From Chaetoceros tenuissimus (taxonomy: Eukaryota > Bacillariophyta > Thalassiosirophyceae > Chaetocerotales > Chaetocerotaceae), in contig BLLK01000051.1 of NCBI GenBank assembly GCA_021927905.1, forward strand, positions 1,178,001-1,242,000: a stretch of 64,000 nucleotides of DNA, read 5' to 3'. Within the stretch, counting starts at the first letter, position 1; every line of letters starts with the position of its first letter. A program made the translations under genes and the position numbers. Under the pieces are notes generated by a model. The model saw only the letters and a program-made list of their open reading frames with translations. It did not search any database and was not told where the DNA came from. Shown here piece after piece: positions 20,090-32,400 of the stretch.

Positions 20090-23000
20090 ATGAAATCTTT
20101 CAAGTGGCTATTAGCAATCAGCGTAGCAATTAGTGTGCTTCTATTTTCTCCAGAAATTTTTATGGTAGTAAAGTCAAGCCTCAGAAAAACAATTGGAGAT
20201 AATTTACATGACATTCACCGACTTGAAAAGAATCTTGATGCGACAGGAGAACACTCTTCTACTGGTGATCGAAATTTGAGGCTTGCAAACGGATACAATA
20301 TATTCGCTATTGAAAACAAAGATAGTAATATGAAAACTGAAACTCAGAACAGGATAATGGATAGGAAGGGTACGAACGTTTTCCTTCATGAAGGTATGTA
20401 CACATCATCTCTGCAAATAAAGGAATGACCCTTTTCGTATGACATCTGATAACTTATTCTTATTGCTGCTACGAAGTTGTTGTTCAGGAGAAGTCTGCCA
20501 TGAATGGTAAAAACAAGCAAGGAAGTGCAGTAAATAATGCTTCTCTTGAGAATGGTAAGTAGTCTTGTTCTATTCTATTACTCTTATAGCCAAAGCAATA
20601 TCTAATAAATTTGTAGAATTTCAGTTTGTATCTTCTACACAAATTGAAGACGTGAAAAGAAATAATGTACCTCAGACCACTTGGACTTCATCTGACAGCA
20701 TTGGAGGATCACAACATTATGTTGAACGTCCCAGCTACACTCCTCACCTTGTCCCTGATGATACAACAATGGTTGGTAATTCTTGCAATTATGCACAGCA
20801 TTTTTGAAATTGTTTAATATCTCATGTCTACTCTCTTTTCTGATAACAGCGAGAAAAAGCACAACATACACCAACCCCTTCTAGTTTGCCTTTAAAAGAT
20901 CAGACAATTGCACAAACAACATCTCTCAAGAATTGCCCTTTGTGTCGTGAAACGGGTGAAGAATGTTGCGGGACCTGTATCGATAAAGGAAAAAAAGAAA
21001 ACAGAGGATGTTTTCTTCCAAAGCAATGCCCTATCTGTTCCGTTACAGGTAAACAATGTTGCGGGACCTGTATCGATACAGGAAAAAAACAAAGCAGAGG
21101 TTGCTTACTTCCATCGGCTGAGCCAAGTTTGGTTGCATCTTCGAGTCCAAGTAAGGTATTTTGGGTTGAGCCAAGCATGGCACCAAGTGAGTCGCCTTCG
21201 GTTGCTGGAAGTCTAGTTCCATCGACCGAGCCCAGTATTACTGAGAATCTTTCAGATGTACCTAGTCCTATCGTTGAACCTATTTCTTCTCCATCGACCG
21301 AGCCGAGTATTCCAAAGCAATGCGATATCTGTTCTGTTACAAATGAAGAATGCTGTGGAACCTGTGTCAAGACTGGAAAAGACAAAGGTTGTCTTGAATG
21401 TACGGGTTCTATTGTAGATGTACAATATGACGACGGAACCAGTGATCAATTCTTGACCTGTGAAACTCCGAGTGGAAAAAACTACAAGGTGAAAAATGTA
21501 GATGAAGGCTTTGTCTGTGACCACTTTGGACAGGGGAAGTATATTTCTGGAGATGTTGATCTTACCTTTGATGAAGAAGATATAATAATTAATGGCACAA
21601 CAGTTGAAATCATTTCCAATTCTACTCCCGGCATTAAAAAGAAAAAGAAGTGTAACAATGACAACAATGGTAATGGCAATGGGAACGGTAAGAACGGCAA
21701 TGGAAAGAATGGCAATGATAATGGAAACGAGAAAAATGGCAATGGGAATGGCAACAACGGCAATGGCAATGAGAACGGAAAGAACGGCAATGGCAATGAG
21801 ATTGGAAAGAACGGCAGAAACGGTAACAACGGCAACGGCAATGGCAATGGGAACAGCAAAACATGCGATGCAATAATTGACGAACCAACAACTTTAATCA
21901 ATTCCACTCCTGGACTTCGCGGACGTAGGCTCCAGACTCAAGTCGTAGGAAACTGTGGTACCTACGTAGGAGGATCATGTGCTGGAACTAGAACTGTTCT
22001 TGTCGTTCGTGTTGAAGCTGCCGATAAAAATACAACTGCTGACGAAAGTCAACTTGCTGAAAGCATTTTTGAGAATCCAAATGATTCTCTCAACCTTCAG
22101 TCATGGTATAAACAATGTTCCTACAACCAGCTGAACTTTGTACCTGCAACAGGTGTAGGGATCAATGGTGGTGTAACTACAGTGACTGTAACTTCTTCAT
22201 CCACTGATGGAGACTCTGTTATGAATAATGACATTGCAGCAGCGTTGAATACACAGTTCAATGTCACTAGTCCAAACCAAATCGCAGATCATGTCATGTA
22301 TTGTCTTCCACCTGGAACCATGAATGGTATTGCATATGCGAATGTTAATAATTGGCGATCTGTATATTCGGATAACTGGTGCACTTATGTCTCGGCTCAA
22401 GGTGAGTTTGCAACAAGAGCGAATATTTTTGGTTCATCTCTTTCATACAAAGTATTATTTACTCATCCTTCCTCCGTTCTTCTTTTTGTTTACAGCTCAT
22501 GAAATTGGACATAATCTCATGTTGGCGCATAGTGGAGATCCTGCTGGTACCGGTCAACAAGCCACTTATGGGGATAAAAGTGGTATGATGGGGTTCAGCT
22601 ACAGTAATGACGATGGCCCAATACAGTGCTTTAATGCACCAAAGAACTGGCAACTTGGTTGGTACGACGACAAGCGTGTATCCGTCTCATATGATGGATG
22701 GGAAGGAAATCTCATTGGACTCTCTGACTATGGAAATTCCAATGTTGCTGCAGGAGACATGGTCCTTGCAAGAGTGAATTTGAATGAGAGCTATTATGTG
22801 AGCTTCAATAGGAAAACCGGCATCAATAGCGGTACTCAAGAAGGCGGAGATCAAGTCATGGTTCATAAGCGTGAGCTTGGAACAGAATATGCAGCATCAG
22901 ATGTTTTAGCATATCTAAATAGTGGAGATGCATATACTTCTCCAGATTCAAACTTTACCGTGACTGTGAATAGTATTGATTTGACCTCCAACCCTGCACG

Positions 23001-26000
23001 AGCAAATGTAAAGATTGAGCGTTTCGATACTCCGCCTCCATGTTATACAGGTACTGTGACCGTTGTGATCAATCCAGACCCATATCCTGGTGAGACTTCT
23101 TGGGATATCACAGATGATGCTGAGAATGTATTAGCATCAGGTGGTTCTACTGGAGCATCAAATATTGTGTTGGGTGATGGATACTATACCTTTTCAATTT
23201 ATGATTCATATGGAGATGGTATCTGTTGTCAATTTGGAAGCGGATCCTATACACTTCAGGTAGGGAGTACTTTTGAGGTTACAGGAGGCGAGTTTGATAG
23301 TATAGAAAGCACTACGTTTGGAATATGCAACAATGTCTCACCTACAGCAGCCCCAACGAATGCACCAACAGTAGCAGTAAGTCATTTTTTTGTGGAGTTT
23401 GAAATCATGAGAATATTCATTTTGTTCGATTTTTTTCTTTTGAAGCTAATCATTGATTTTCCTTTTCTTGAATAGCCTACCAAGTCCCCTACACCGAATC
23501 CGACAGTATCACCAACTAACTTGCCATCTATGACATCTTCTATGAGTCCTTCCATACTTCCGAGTAGTGGTCCTTCATTGATTGAATCAGCAAGTCCATC
23601 AACTTTACCTTCATCATATCCAAGCTCAGCTCCATCAGCGGTTCCAAGTTCAGTGCCAAGCATGATTTTCTCGTCGGTTCCTTCAGTGTTGCAATCAGAA
23701 TCTCCGTCTGTCAAAGCATCGGCTGAGCCAAGCTTGGATGCATCTTCTAGTCCAAGTGAGGTATTATCGGCCGAGCCAAGCTTGGCACCAAGCGATTCGC
23801 CTTCGGTTGCCATAAGTCTAGTACCGACAGCTAAGCCAAGTACACTACCATCTATGACATCTTCTATGAGTCCTTCCATACTTCCGAGTAGTGGTCCTTC
23901 ATTGATTGAATCAGCAAGTCCATCAACTTTACCTTCATCATATCCAAACTCAGCTCCATCAGCGGTTCCAAGTTCAGTGCCAAGCATGATTTTCTCGTCG
24001 GTTCCTTCAGTGTTGCAATCAGAATCTCCGTCTGTCAAAGCATCGGCTGAGCCAAGCTTGGATGCATCTTCTAGTCCAAGTGAGGTATTATCGGCCGAGC
24101 CAAGCTTGGCACCAAGCGATTCGCCTTCGGTTGCTTTAACTCTCGTACCATCGGCTAAGCCAACGGTAGCAGCAGATCCTGCACCTTGTTTTGACGGTAC
24201 TGTGACCGTCTCAATAACTCAGGATAATTATCCTAGTGAAACTTCATGGGATATTCAAGATTATGCTAACCATGTAGTTGCATCTGGTGGCTCTACGGGA
24301 CAACAAAATATCAATTTAGCCAATGGATTTTACACCTTTACTATTTATGATTCATATGGAGATGGAATCTGTTGTGGTTATGGGAATGGATCGTATACTC
24401 TTCAAGTAGGTGGCACTACAGTCAAAACAGGAGGAGAATTTGCTAATCAAGAAATAACTGAGTTTGGAATATGTAGCTTTCAAATTTTTTCCTATTCATC
24501 GAGTCCTTCCATACTCCCGAGCAGCGTGCCTTCATTGGCAGAATCAGCAAGACCATCAAGCTTACCGTCTGTAGAAGCATCGGAGTCACCAAGTTTGGTG
24601 GCATCTTCGAGTCCTAGTATGGTACCAAGTGATTTGCCTTCGGTTGCTGTGAGTCTCGTACCATCGGCTGAACCAAGTGTGCTACCATCTCTGAGTCCAT
24701 CCTTGCTTCCGAGCAGCGTGCCTTCATTGGCAGAATCAGCAAGACCATCAAGTTTACCTTCATCATATCCGAGCTTAGGACAATCAGCCGTTCCGAGCTT
24801 TACACCAAGCATGATTTTCTCGTCGGTTCCTTCAGTGTTGTATTCAGATTTGCCGTCTGTAGAAGCATCGGAGTCACCGAGTTTGGTAGCATCTTCGAGT
24901 CCTAGTATGGTACCAAGTGATTTGCCTTCGGTTGCTGCAAGTCTCGTACCATCGGCTGAGCCAAGTATTTTACCATCGCTGAGTCCATCCTTGCTTCCGA
25001 GCAGCGTGCCTTCATTGGTAGAATCAGGAACACCATCAAGCTTAACGTCTGTAGTAATATCAGAGTCACCAAGTTTGGTAGCATCTTTGAATCTACCTAC
25101 AGAGATGAAATCAGAAGAGCCAAGTTTGTACCCTTCGAATCATCCTTCTTCTTCTCCTTCTTTATTGAGATCTGACGAACCAAGTTTGATGCCTTTGAAT
25201 CTACCTACGAACATGAGATCCGACGAGCCCAGCTTGATGCTTTCGAGTAGGCCTTCATCTTCTCCTTCTGTATTGAGATCTGACGGGCCTAGTTCATTTC
25301 CATCAGTTCTACCTACAGAGACGAGATCTGACGAGCCTAGCGTATTCCTATCGAATCAACCTTCAGCTTTTCCTTCAGATTTACCAAGCATCAAGTTTTC
25401 ATCTACACCTAGCGTTGAGGCTTCTATCATACCTTCAATAGTGAGATCAGATGGACCTAGTTTAATGCCTTCGAATAGACCTTCTTCTTCTCCTTCTGTA
25501 ATGAAATCTGACGAGCCTAGCTTGTTGCCATCGAATCTACCTACAGAGATGAAATCAGAAGAGCCAAGTTTGTTACCTTCGAATCATCCTTCTTCTTCTC
25601 CTTCTTTATTGAGATCTGACGGACCAAGTTTGATGCCTTCGAATCTCCCTACAAAGATGAGATCCGACGAACCAAGTTTGATGCTTTCGAATAGGCCTTC
25701 ATCTTCTCCTTCTGTATTGAGATCTGACGGGCCTAGTTCATTTCCATCAGTTCTACCTACAGAGACGAGATCTGACGAGCCTAGCGTATTCCTATCGAAT
25801 CAACCTTCAGCTTTTCCTTCAGATTTACCAAGCATCAAGTTTTCATCTACACCTAGCGTTGAGGCTTCTATCATACCTTCAATAGTGAGATCAGATGGAC
25901 CTAGTTTAATGCCTTCGAATAGACCTTCTTCTTCTCCTTCTGTAATGAAATCTGACGAGCCTAGCTTGTTGCCATCGAATCTACCTACAGAGATGAAATC

Positions 26001-27610
26001 AGAAGAGCCAAGTTTGTTACCTTCGAATCATCCTTCTTCTTCTCCTTCTTTATTGAGATCTGACGGACCAAGTTTGATGCCTTCGAATCTCCCTACAAAG
26101 ATGAGATCCGACGAACCAAGTTTGATGCTTTCGAATAGGCCTTCATCTTCTCCTTCTGTATTGAGATCTGACGGGCCTAGTTCATTTCCATCAGTTCTAC
26201 CTACAGAGACGAGATCTGACGAGCCTAACAAGATTTCAATCTCAGTAGATAATGATGATGACGAGAAATCATGGGACGAAAAGACAGCACCTACAATCGC
26301 CCCAACTTCTGCGGTAATCATTACGACACATGCACCGATTTCCTCTAGACAAAAGACTTCTAGACCAACAAATCAGGCAAGTTTGGTTCCTTCTTTGGCA
26401 TTTACAAGTAGCCCAACAAAGAGTCGATTTCATATTTTGCGAAGAACTCCGAGTCCAACAGATTTGCCATCAGCAACGGTGAGTTCATGTGTCTGTTTTT
26501 TATTTTGAATTTTTCATATTTGTAACATTGTCAATCTCATGTTAACATCTATTCTTAACTACCCCAGCCAACAAGCTCCCCAACCGCTTCCCCAACGAAG
26601 TCACCAACTTCGAGTCCTACCTCAAACCCTACAAGCTCTCCAACTTCTGCGGTAAGCATCATATTGATATACAAAAATGGAATTATTCTTTCCTTTCAAT
26701 CTCTAATCTCTAATCATTGTATAACAGCCAAGTAAAGCACCCACTCCTGCACCTTCTCCAGGACCAACAAGATTTCCTACTTCTGCGGTAAGCATCTTTC
26801 TTTTCTTCACATTTTCATACATTTCAATATCTCATCTATAATAATTCATTTCAACAGCCAACTACAGCACCTACATCAGGTCCAGTGGCACCTGCTCCAA
26901 CTAGTAATAAGACCCCGCCTACAGTAATGCCTTCTCCTCCGAAGCTAATTGCGAATGTACCTTCGAAGCTACCGCCGGTACCAAAACCAGTGTCAAAGCC
27001 AGTTGCTCCTCCTAAGAAAAGTGTGAAGAGTAACAAAAGTAGTAAGAATCCTCCTCCAGTACCAAAGCCAGTTGCTCCAAAACCAGTACCAAAGCCAGTT
27101 GCTCCTAAGCCAATACCAAAGCCAGTACCTAAACCACCACCACCACCAACTCCACCTCCGAAGAAGGCTCCTCCTCCAAAAAGTGTGAAGAGTAATAACA
27201 GTAGTAAGAAGTCTCCTGCACCTCCAAAGAAGCCTCCTCCACCAAAGTCTACACCTCCCAAGAAGCCTCCTCCCAAGAAGCTTCCTCCTAAGAAGCCTCC
27301 ACCAAAGTCTACACCTCCCAAGAAGCCTCCACCAAAGTCTACACCTCCCAAGAAGCCTTCTCCCAAGAAGCCTCCTCCGAAGAAGCCTCCTCCGAAGAAG
27401 CCTCCACCAAAGTCTACACCTCCGCAGAAGCCTTCTCCCAAGAAGCCTCCACCAAAGTCTACACCTCCCAAGAAGCCTCCACCAAAGAAGCCTCCTCCCA
27501 AGAAGCCTCCTCCACCACCGGAGAAGTCTCCCAACAAGAGATCAAAGAGGGAGAGGAAGTCGAGGAGCAATAAAAATAAAAATAAGGGAAAGGATGAGAA
27601 AAAATCATAG
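20090..27610 (+). CDS. Giant M11 metalloprotease B with Ser/Pro stalk and Lys/Pro tail
   Basis: Nine exons: 20090-20393, 20477-20554, 20617-20771, 20850-22401, 22496-23376, 23476-26478, 26568-26651, 26728-26787, 26858-27610; 2289 aa. Order of parts: signal peptide ([20 protein letters not shown]); three Cys modules of the form CPxCxxTGxxCCGTC; an Asn/Gly/Lys low-complexity run (about 21658-21864); the M11 catalytic domain starting near [11 protein letters not shown], with zinc motif [11 protein letters not shown]; a [17 protein letters not shown]...DSYGDGICC beta domain and a second copy of it at about 24185-24475; a very long PSxxPS stalk built of 324-bp and 444-bp in-frame repeats; two small Pro/Thr exons; and a basic PPKKPPPKS tail ending in Lys/Arg. 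The tail differs from the Cys-rich tails of A and C and could bind acidic polysaccharide or silica-associated matrix; that is inference. Exons 2-3 are the least certain. Confidence 0.78.
21658..21864 (+). repeat. Asn/Gly-coding minisatellite
   Basis: Short degenerate units of the type AATGGCAA(T/C)GGNAAC encode Asn-Gly-Asn-Gly with interspersed Lys. It sits inside M11-B before the catalytic domain. The M11-C equivalent (about 30186-30290) is shorter and Lys/Glu-rich. Confidence 0.85.
23524..24171 (+). repeat. Two tandem 324-bp in-frame repeats
   Basis: CCATCTATGACATCTTCTATG begins at 23524 and again at 23848. Each unit encodes 108 residues of the Ser/Pro stalk, and the two copies are almost identical until their ends. 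Confidence 0.9.
25087..26226 (+). repeat. 444-bp in-frame repeat, about 2.6 copies
   Basis: ACGAGATCTGACGAGCCTA occurs at 25321, 25765 and 26209, a spacing of exactly 444 bp (148 codons). The unit begins near GAATCTACCTACAGAGATGA (25089, 25533, 25977). Copies 2 and 3 are almost identical to each other over the part they share; copy 1 is more diverged at its start, which suggests recent duplication of the second unit. Confidence 0.92.
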
Positions 27611-27727
27611 GATGAGAAGAAATTCAAGTACATTCGAGAAGAAGTCAAAAGATGATAAAAAAAGGAAGAATTCAAGGGACGATTAAAGAAGTATAGAAAC
27701 TATGACCATGGACCTCATAGAGTGAGT

Positions 27728-27762
27728 TCCAAACTCAAGTCATAGGTAACTGTGGTATCTTA
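27728..27762 (+). pseudogene. Short relic of an M11 catalytic-domain start
   Basis: About 35 bp resemble the coding segment at 21932-21966 of M11-B and 30357 onward of M11-C: CCA(A/G)ACTCAAGTC, then ACTGTGGTA. In the intact genes this encodes [12 protein letters not shown]. Nothing on either side aligns. It looks like a remnant of an earlier rearrangement, though so short a match could also come from a local insertion event. Confidence 0.4.
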
Positions 27763-29069
27763 AAAAAGTACCAAAACAACAATACCATTCATTACTGTTA
27801 TACTTGTTTCGATGTAAGTAATAGAAAAAATTTGGCGCGAAGTGATGAGAAGAAAATGCGTACCAAGAATACGTACGAGTGATGGAAAAAGTAAAACTTC
27901 TCTGTAGCTACTCTCTCTAGCTAAATTGAAAATGAAAAATGGTGTTCCTCTCTCCTACGTACGTACCATACTTCCTACTACAGTACCAAATGAAAATGTA
28001 CAAAAAAAAATACAGAATAGTAGATGACTATGTAAAGTAGTTACTGTATTAATGTTAGTTCATTCAAAACTACAAAGTCTATCAATTCTTGTTGAAAGAG
28101 GCGAAGAAAGAGTTTAACAGAATGGAAGCAGTTAACTTGCAAGTAACACGATGGCAAACGATGAAAAAGAAGCAAGTCATTCATTCTTCTAGCAGACAAG
28201 GAGACATATTGTGATGTACAAAGATTTGAAACGACAGGATCGACATCCTTTTCATGCACTCTGTCAATGACGTTCTTGTACTAGATGTAGGCACTGGAGA
28301 GATGGTCACTTGTTTCTTATATAAGGACTCCATGGTACTCTCGACAGAGTTTCAATGGAGCAAAAAGATTGTCTAGTATTTCATCACTTGAAAGAAATAA
28401 TATGTCAGTCACTGGAGTTCTATTCCATGAGAGCAGTGAAGAATAGACATTGTTCCTATAGGGATGCAGTTTCGTTGCCAGTTTGTATGTACTCGGATCA
28501 TCTTTTATTCACATGAATATTTGGAATATGTTGAAAAACTGTGACAATTATGAATTGATATATGCATTTATTGCTTTCCTCGGAATAGATGTACGAATGT
28601 GATTCTACAAACAGACTGAAGGCTGAAGGTCATTAGAGATCCATGCTTCGTGTTTCGTTTTCATACTGGAGCAATCACTATCATTCAAGAAAGACTGTAA
28701 ACATGAAAGATTCTAGTAGAGTACCTTTCTCTCTCCGAAATTGAATCATTACCATGTAACTGCGTGAATTGTGAAAAGAAAGCGACCCTACAGGTATTGT
28801 AGTTATTGGATGATTCGAAAAATCCCGAAGTCTCATAGGAAGATGGGAAGGTGGGAAGAATATGCACGATTTCTTGACATTAGGTAAGTAATATAGTTTG
28901 GTATGCCCCCTTTGAATATATCTCTGTCCAAGACGCTAAATAAGCAAGGAATTCATAGTTCATGCATTTTCAAAGGAGAACATTTCTGGAAAAATCATTT
29001 TTTTTTACCATGCTGGTAGAGTTGTGGAAGCGTGGAAGCTCTTCAAGTTTACAAAATAGAGAACACTCT

Positions 29070-29314
29070 GAAAATATCACATTTTCAAATCACCACCATT
29101 TTCATTTACCTCCATCCTAGAGTTGAGTTAAGGTTCAGAGACAGGTTGAGCTATGAATCGTATCAAAAGGAGAATAGTTGAAAATATCACAAAGTACTTT
29201 TGTTTGTGCATGATTGTACGTATTTGTTCGGTCAAATCTCTTAATAGATTCGGAGAAATTCCAGCAGTTTCTAATAACGGGACATTCTCAATTTTCTGAA
29301 AATAGCACTTTTTC
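29070..29314. promoter_or_regulatory. Repeated palindromic element upstream of M11-C
   Basis: GAAAATATCACATTTTC at 29070-29086 is identical to the M11-B element. A partial copy begins at 29180 and a variant GAAAATAGCACTTTTTC lies at 29298-29314. TAACGGGACATT is at 29275. The order and distance to the ATG (about 105-145 bp for the last pair) match M11-B. Confidence 0.4.
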
Positions 29315-29419
29315 ACTTGAATACATTACGTTTACTACGCTTGAATCGAGTCAAATTTCTTGAACAGTTTCATTATTCCCAGACCAGGGAACTATCTAGT
29401 TATTTTCTTTTCCAAAAAC

Positions 29420-32400
29420 ATGAAATCTTTCCAGCGGCTTTTAGCAATTAGCGTGCTCCTATTTTCGCCAGAAATGTTTATGGCGGCAAAGTCAAACCTC
29501 AGAAAAACAATTGAGGATAATGGAGATGACACTCAGTGGCCCAAAAAGAATCTCGATGCGACAGGACAACACTCTTCTACTGGTGATGGAAACTTGAGGA
29601 GGCTTGCAAACGGATACAATATATTCTCTATTGAAAGCAACGACAGTAATTTGGAAACTGAAGCTCAGTACTTGAAAATGGGTGGCAGAAAGGATACGAA
29701 TGTTTTCTCTAAAGGTATGTGCACATCATCTCTGCAAATAAAGGAATAGCTGTTTTTGTATCTAAATTATTCACTATTCATCGTGTCTAATTTAATTACT
29801 TTCAGGTGCTCAAACCAAAGTTACCGCTGGACTAGGTCCAAAAGAATGCCCTATCTGTTCTGAAACAGGTGAAGCATGTTGTGGAACCTGTATCGATAAC
29901 AAAAATCCAAAACACCGTGGTTGTTTTGAATGTATTGGTTCTATTGTAGATGTACAATATGAAGACGGAACTGATGATCAATTCATGACCTGTGAAAACT
30001 CAAATGGAAAGAATTACAAAGTGACATCTGTAGATGAAGACTTTATCAAGAACAACTTTGGAAGAGGAAAGCATATGTCTGGGGAGGCTGATCTTATCTT
30101 TGATCCTGATGACATAACAATCGACGATTCCAAGGGTAAAATCGATTCCGCTACCGATTCTCAGCCTATTTTGAAAAAAAAGAAAAAATGCAACAACGGC
30201 AGAGGCCACGGCAGTGACAAGTACAGCAACAACGGCAAAGACAAGGGCCAAGAAAAGGAGAAGCAAAAGGAAAAGAACGATGGAAAGGAGAAGACATGCA
30301 AGTTTGATGATGCCACAACTATAATCGCTTCCACTCCTGGGCTTAGTGGACGTAGGCTCCAGACTCAAGAAGTCGTAGGAAACTGTGGTACCTACGTAGG
30401 AGGATCATGTGCTGGAACTAGAACTGTCCTTGTCGTTCGTGTTAATGCTGCCGATAAATCTACAACTGCTGACGAAAGTCAACTTGCTGAAAGCATATTC
30501 GAGAATCGAAATGATTCTCTCAACCTTCAGTCTTGGTATAAGCAATGTTCCTACAACCAGTTGAACTTTGAACCTGCAACAGGTGTAGGGATCAATGGTG
30601 GTGTAACTACAGTGAATGTTACTTCTTCATCCACTGATGGAGACTCTGTTATGAATAATGACATTGCAGCAGCGTTGAATACAAAATTCAATGTCACTAG
30701 TCCAAACCAAATCGCAAATCATATCATGTATTGTCTTCCACCTGGAACCATGAATGGTATTGCGTATGCGAATGTTAATAATTGGCGATCTGTATATTCG
30801 GATAACTGGTGCACTTATGTCTCGGCTCAAGGTAAGTTTGGAGCAAGAACGGATATTTTTGGTTGATTACTTTCATACAAAGTATTATTCACATATCCTT
30901 CCTCCATTTTTCTCTTCCTTTTAACAGCTCATGAAATTGGTCACAATCTCATGTTGGCGCATAGTGGAGATCCTGCTGGTACTGGTTCACAAGCAACGTA
31001 TGGGGATAAAAGTGGTATGATGGGGTTCAGCTACAGTAATGACGATGGCCCAATACAGTGCTTTAATGCACCAAAGAACTGGCAACTTGGTTGGTACGAC
31101 GACAAGCGTGTACCCGTCTCATATGATGGATGGGAAGGAAATCTCATTGGACTCTCTGACTATGGAAATTCCAATGTTGCTGCAGGAGACATGGTAATTG
31201 CAAGGGTGAATTTGAATGAGAGCTATTATGTGAGCTTCAATAGGAAAACCGGCATCAATAGCGGTACTCAAGAAGGCGGAGATCAAGTCATGGTTCATAA
31301 GCGTGAGCTTGGAACAGAATATGCAGCATCAGATGTTTTAGCATATCTTAATAGTGGAGATGCATATACTTCTCCAGATTCAAACTTTACCGTGACTGTG
31401 AATAGTATTGATTTGACCTCCAACCCTGCACGAGCAAATGTAAAGATTGAGCGTTTCGATACTCCGCCTCCATGTTATACAGGTACTGTGACCGTTGTGA
31501 TCAATCCAGACCCATATCCTGGTGAGACTTCTTGGGATATCACAGATGATGCTGAGAATGTATTAGCATCAGGTGGTTCTACTGGAGCATCAAATATTGT
31601 GTTGGGTGATGGATACTATACCTTTTCAATTTATGATTCATATGGAGATGGTATCTGTTGTCAATTTGGAAGCGGATCCTATACACTTCAGGTAGGGAGT
31701 ACTTTTGAGGTTACAGGAGGCGAGTTTGATAGTATAGAAAGCACTACGTTTGGAATATGCAACAATGTCTCACCTACAGCAGCCCCAACGAATGCACCAA
31801 CAGTAGCAGTAAGTCATTTTTTTGTGGAGTTTGAAATCATGAGAATACCCATTTTTTCGATTTTCTTTTGAAGCTAATCATTGATTTTCCTTTTCTTGAA
31901 TAGCCTACCAAGTCCCCTACACCGAATCCGACAGTATCACCAACTAATTCGCCATCTTCTGCCCCATCGAATGCACCAACAGTAGCTGTAAGTCATTTCT
32001 GTGAAGTTTGAAATCATGAGAATACCCATTTTTGAAATTTTTTATTTTCAACCTTATAATGTTTTGATGTTATTTCGAATAGCCTACCCAGTCCCCTACG
32101 CCAAATCCGACAGTATCGCCAACTAATTCGCCATCTCCTGCCCCAACGAATGCACCAACAGCAGCAGTAAGTCATTTTTTGTGCAGTTTGAATTCACGAG
32201 GAAACCATTATATTCGATTTTGTTTCTAATAAATGTCTTTCCTTTTCTTGAATAGCCCACCAAGTCACCTACGCCGAATCCGACTATATCACCAACTAAT
32301 TCACCATCTGCTTCATCTTCTCTGAGTCCTTCCATACTTCCGAGCAGTGGGCCTTCATTGATTGAATCAGCAAGACCATCGAGCTTGCCTTCATCATATC

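Larger units (their letters stand above)
27611..29419. repeat. Spacer with M11 fragment, then duplicated block before M11-C
   Basis: 27611-27902 is spacer. From 27903 the DNA is the second copy of the block at 18385-20089, down to the signal-peptide exon of M11-C. It includes TTTCTTATATAAGGA near 28314. No frame is conserved between the copies. Confidence 0.7.

Noticed and set aside
23382-24038. Minus-strand Gly/Asp/Leu frames opposite the Ser/Pro stalks (also 32123-33655)
   Set aside because: They are shadows of the in-frame repeats and lack start context, signal or known domain. The same effect is seen in every stalk.
26851-27675. Long minus-strand Gly/Phe-rich frame opposite the M11-B tail
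   Set aside because: It is the antisense of the PPKKPPPKS repeat; CCT/AAG codons give no stops on the other strand. The plus frame continues the M11-B exons with proper splice sites.
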